Assembly: GCA_002383485.1 (NCBI GenBank)
Contig: DFYY01000002.1
Coordinates: 1 to 62,064 of the forward strand
Length of the DNA stretch: 62,064 nucleotides
Source: Bacteroidales bacterium UBA4070
Lineage (GTDB): Bacteria > Bacteroidota > Bacteroidia > Bacteroidales > VadinHA17
Direction of reading: 5' to 3'
In this document: positions 60,746-62,064 of the stretch, one piece after another
Numbering within the stretch: position 1 is the stretch's first letter
Layout of the letters: each line of letters starts with the position of its first letter
Notes under the pieces: generated by a model
The model's database searches: none
Told to the model about the DNA's origin: nothing
The model's input: the letters and a program-made list of their open reading frames with translations, nothing else
Translations under genes and position numbers: made by a program

Positions 60746-61942
60746 ATGCCAAAGATTTCAGAAAAGGCCGGGATGATGCCGGCATCGCCCATCCGCAAGC
60801 TCGTTCCATATGCTGAGGAGGCAAAACGCCGTGGAGTAAAGGTTTACCACCTGAATATCGGCCAGCCAGACATACACACTCCGGAAGCGGCGTTGCAGGC
60901 GCTGAAGAATATGGACCTGAAGGTCATAGAGTACACCCACTCTGCCGGCAACGAATCGTACCGGCGCAAGCTTGCAGCCAGCTACGGTAAAATCGGCATC
61001 GGGATTGACCACTCTGAGATCATCGTTACCACCGGCGGCTCCGAGGCCGTGCTCTTCGCGTTCATGTCATGCCTCAATCCGGGCGAAGAGGTAATAACCT
61101 TCGAACCGTTCTATGCAAACTACAACGGCTTCGCCACCACGGCCGGGGTAAAGATTGTGCCGGTCAGAACATACATTGAGAATGAATTCGCCCTGCCTCC
61201 CATCGCAGAGATAGAGAAGAAAATCACCCCGAAGACGAAGGCAATCCTTATATGCAACCCCAACAACCCTACAGGTGCCCTCTACTCGAAGGAAGAGCTG
61301 ATGCAGTTGCGTGACATCGTGAAAAAACACGATCTCTTCCTCTTCTCCGACGAGGTTTACAGGGAGTTCTGCTATGGCGCAGAGCATTTCTCAGCCATGC
61401 AGCTTGAGGGGATAAGGGATAACGTGATTCTCCTCGACTCGGTCTCCAAGCGTTACAGCATGTGCGGTGTACGCATAGGCGCCCTGATCACCCACAATAA
61501 AGAGGTGCTTGGTGCAGCGCTCAAGTTCGGACAGGCGAGACTCTGCCCGCCGGAGCTGGGACAGCTGGTGGCCGAAGCTGCCATTGATACCCCAAAAGAA
61601 TATTTCACGGAGGTTTATGATGAGTATATCGCCCGCCGTGATTTCATGGTCAATGCCCTGAACCATATGCCGGGAGTCTACTGCCCGCTGCCACGCGGTG
61701 CATTCTATACGGTTGTGAAACTGCCGATAGATGACTCCGACAGGTTTGCTCAGTGGCTGCTGGAGGACTTCTCATACAAGAACCAGACGGTGATGGTGGC
61801 ACCCGCAACGGGTTTCTACTTCACCCCCGGCGCCGGCAAGAACGAGGTGCGTGTTGCATATGTCCTGAAGATTGATGACCTGCGCAACGCGATGGAAACA
61901 CTGGCAGAAGCGTTGAAGGTTTATCCGGGAAGGGTAAATTGA
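60746..61942 (+). CDS. Pyridoxal-phosphate aminotransferase, class I/II (AspC-like)
   Basis: A 398-residue fold-type I aminotransferase. It starts with the N-terminal arm SPIRKLVPYAEEAKRRGVKV, then LNIGQPDIHTPEAAL. ILICNPNNPTGALYSKEELM holds the PLP-binding Asn, LFLFSDEVYREFCY the Asp/Tyr pair, and ILLDSVSKRYSMCGVRIGAL the Schiff-base Lys in SVSKRYSMCG. The C-terminal Arg of VRVAYVL binds the substrate carboxylate. Probably an aspartate or broad-specificity aminotransferase; the exact amino acid is not set by sequence. It stands alone with its own promoter. Confidence 0.92.
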   Translation: MPKISEKAGMMPASPIRKLVPYAEEAKRRGVKVYHLNIGQPDIHTPEAALQALKNMDLKVIEYTHSAGNESYRRKLAASYGKIGIGIDHSEIIVTTGGSEAVLFAFMSCLNPGEEVITFEPFYANYNGFATTAGVKIVPVRTYIENEFALPPIAEIEKKITPKTKAILICNPNNPTGALYSKEELMQLRDIVKKHDLFLFSDEVYREFCYGAEHFSAMQLEGIRDNVILLDSVSKRYSMCGVRIGALITHNKEVLGAALKFGQARLCPPELGQLVAEAAIDTPKEYFTEVYDEYIARRDFMVNALNHMPGVYCPLPRGAFYTVVKLPIDDSDRFAQWLLEDFSYKNQTVMVAPATGFYFTPGAGKNEVRVAYVLKIDDLRNAMETLAEALKVYPGRVN

Positions 61943-61984
61943 TGCCGGGTTACAATTCTTGTTGGTCTACGACCAATATTTCTT

Positions 61985-62040
61985 ATGATGTTCATGTTCT
62001 ACAATGCTTTATCCCCTACGGGGATTCAAGGGATTCAATG
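61985..62040. repeat. Possible dispersed repeat at the right edge
   Basis: The segment around ttctacaatgctttatcccctacggggattcaag contains a short inverted repeat (cccctacgggg) after an AT-rich stretch. It resembles intergenic repeat families known in some Bacteroidota. Only one copy is inside the window, so this rests on resemblance. Confidence 0.25.
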
Positions 62041-62064
62041 GCCGTATTCTAAGATAAAAACAAG

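Overview
The window reads as a chromosome segment of a Bacteroidota bacterium, most likely order Bacteroidales/Marinilabiliales. Evidence for this is a single-chain SecDF fusion, a PorP/SprF protein next to a large surface protein with a gliding-motility/type IX C-terminal domain, DUF4783 next to nadC, a two-component-propeller protein fused to a SpoIIE phosphatase, a TIGR02757/DUF2400 gene, and several TAnnTTTG -7 promoter boxes with little Shine-Dalgarno signal. Core genes have clearly higher GC than the accessory patches.

Layout. 1-2.4 kb is accessory: an IS701-like transposase tail, an FkbM-type methyltransferase, and a DUF5615/DUF433 toxin-antitoxin pair bracketed by a duplicated terminator plus tRNA-Phe 3' end. 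2.4-12.7 kb is core: tRNA-Phe, M16 protease, O-methyltransferase, a secreted SH3-like protein, tRNA-Gly, mutS, a saccharopine dehydrogenase, a TrmN6-type methyltransferase with a fresh 48-bp internal duplication, and a CPA2 antiporter. 12.8-23.8 kb is an accessory island. It holds the remains of a heavy-metal efflux operon (HYC_CC_PP-like protein, HMA protein, beheaded CusA), decayed transposase, integrase and GPx/thioesterase pieces, and an AT-rich six-gene redox/catabolic operon. It continues with another transposase remnant, an AT-rich three-gene module (frameshifted HEPN-like protein, unknown protein, SecB-like chaperone), and a full-length DUF2400 gene beside a truncated copy of the same gene.

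23.8-38 kb returns to core: lolD-type ATPase coupled to tatA, secDF, a TolC/permease/HlyD efflux operon, glmM, and rluB-era-der with a lipoprotein. 38-48.2 kb (minus strand) is one compact operon for a cell-surface system: giant Ig-like type IX substrate, PorP/SprF, PD40/PKD protein, conserved secreted protein, and a propeller-SpoIIE phosphatase. Upstream of it lie a very large multi-sensor histidine kinase and rlmH. 52.6-62 kb holds DUF4783-nadC-yihY, glutamine synthetase, an unknown lipoprotein, valS and an aminotransferase.

The best candidate for something undescribed is the 21.0-22.3 kb module, in which a SecB-like chaperone is translationally coupled to two small proteins that are not HigBA-like. 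It resembles a toxin-antitoxin-chaperone or defence cassette, and its first gene is interrupted at a T7 tract. All functional calls come from reading the sequence only; no database search was run.
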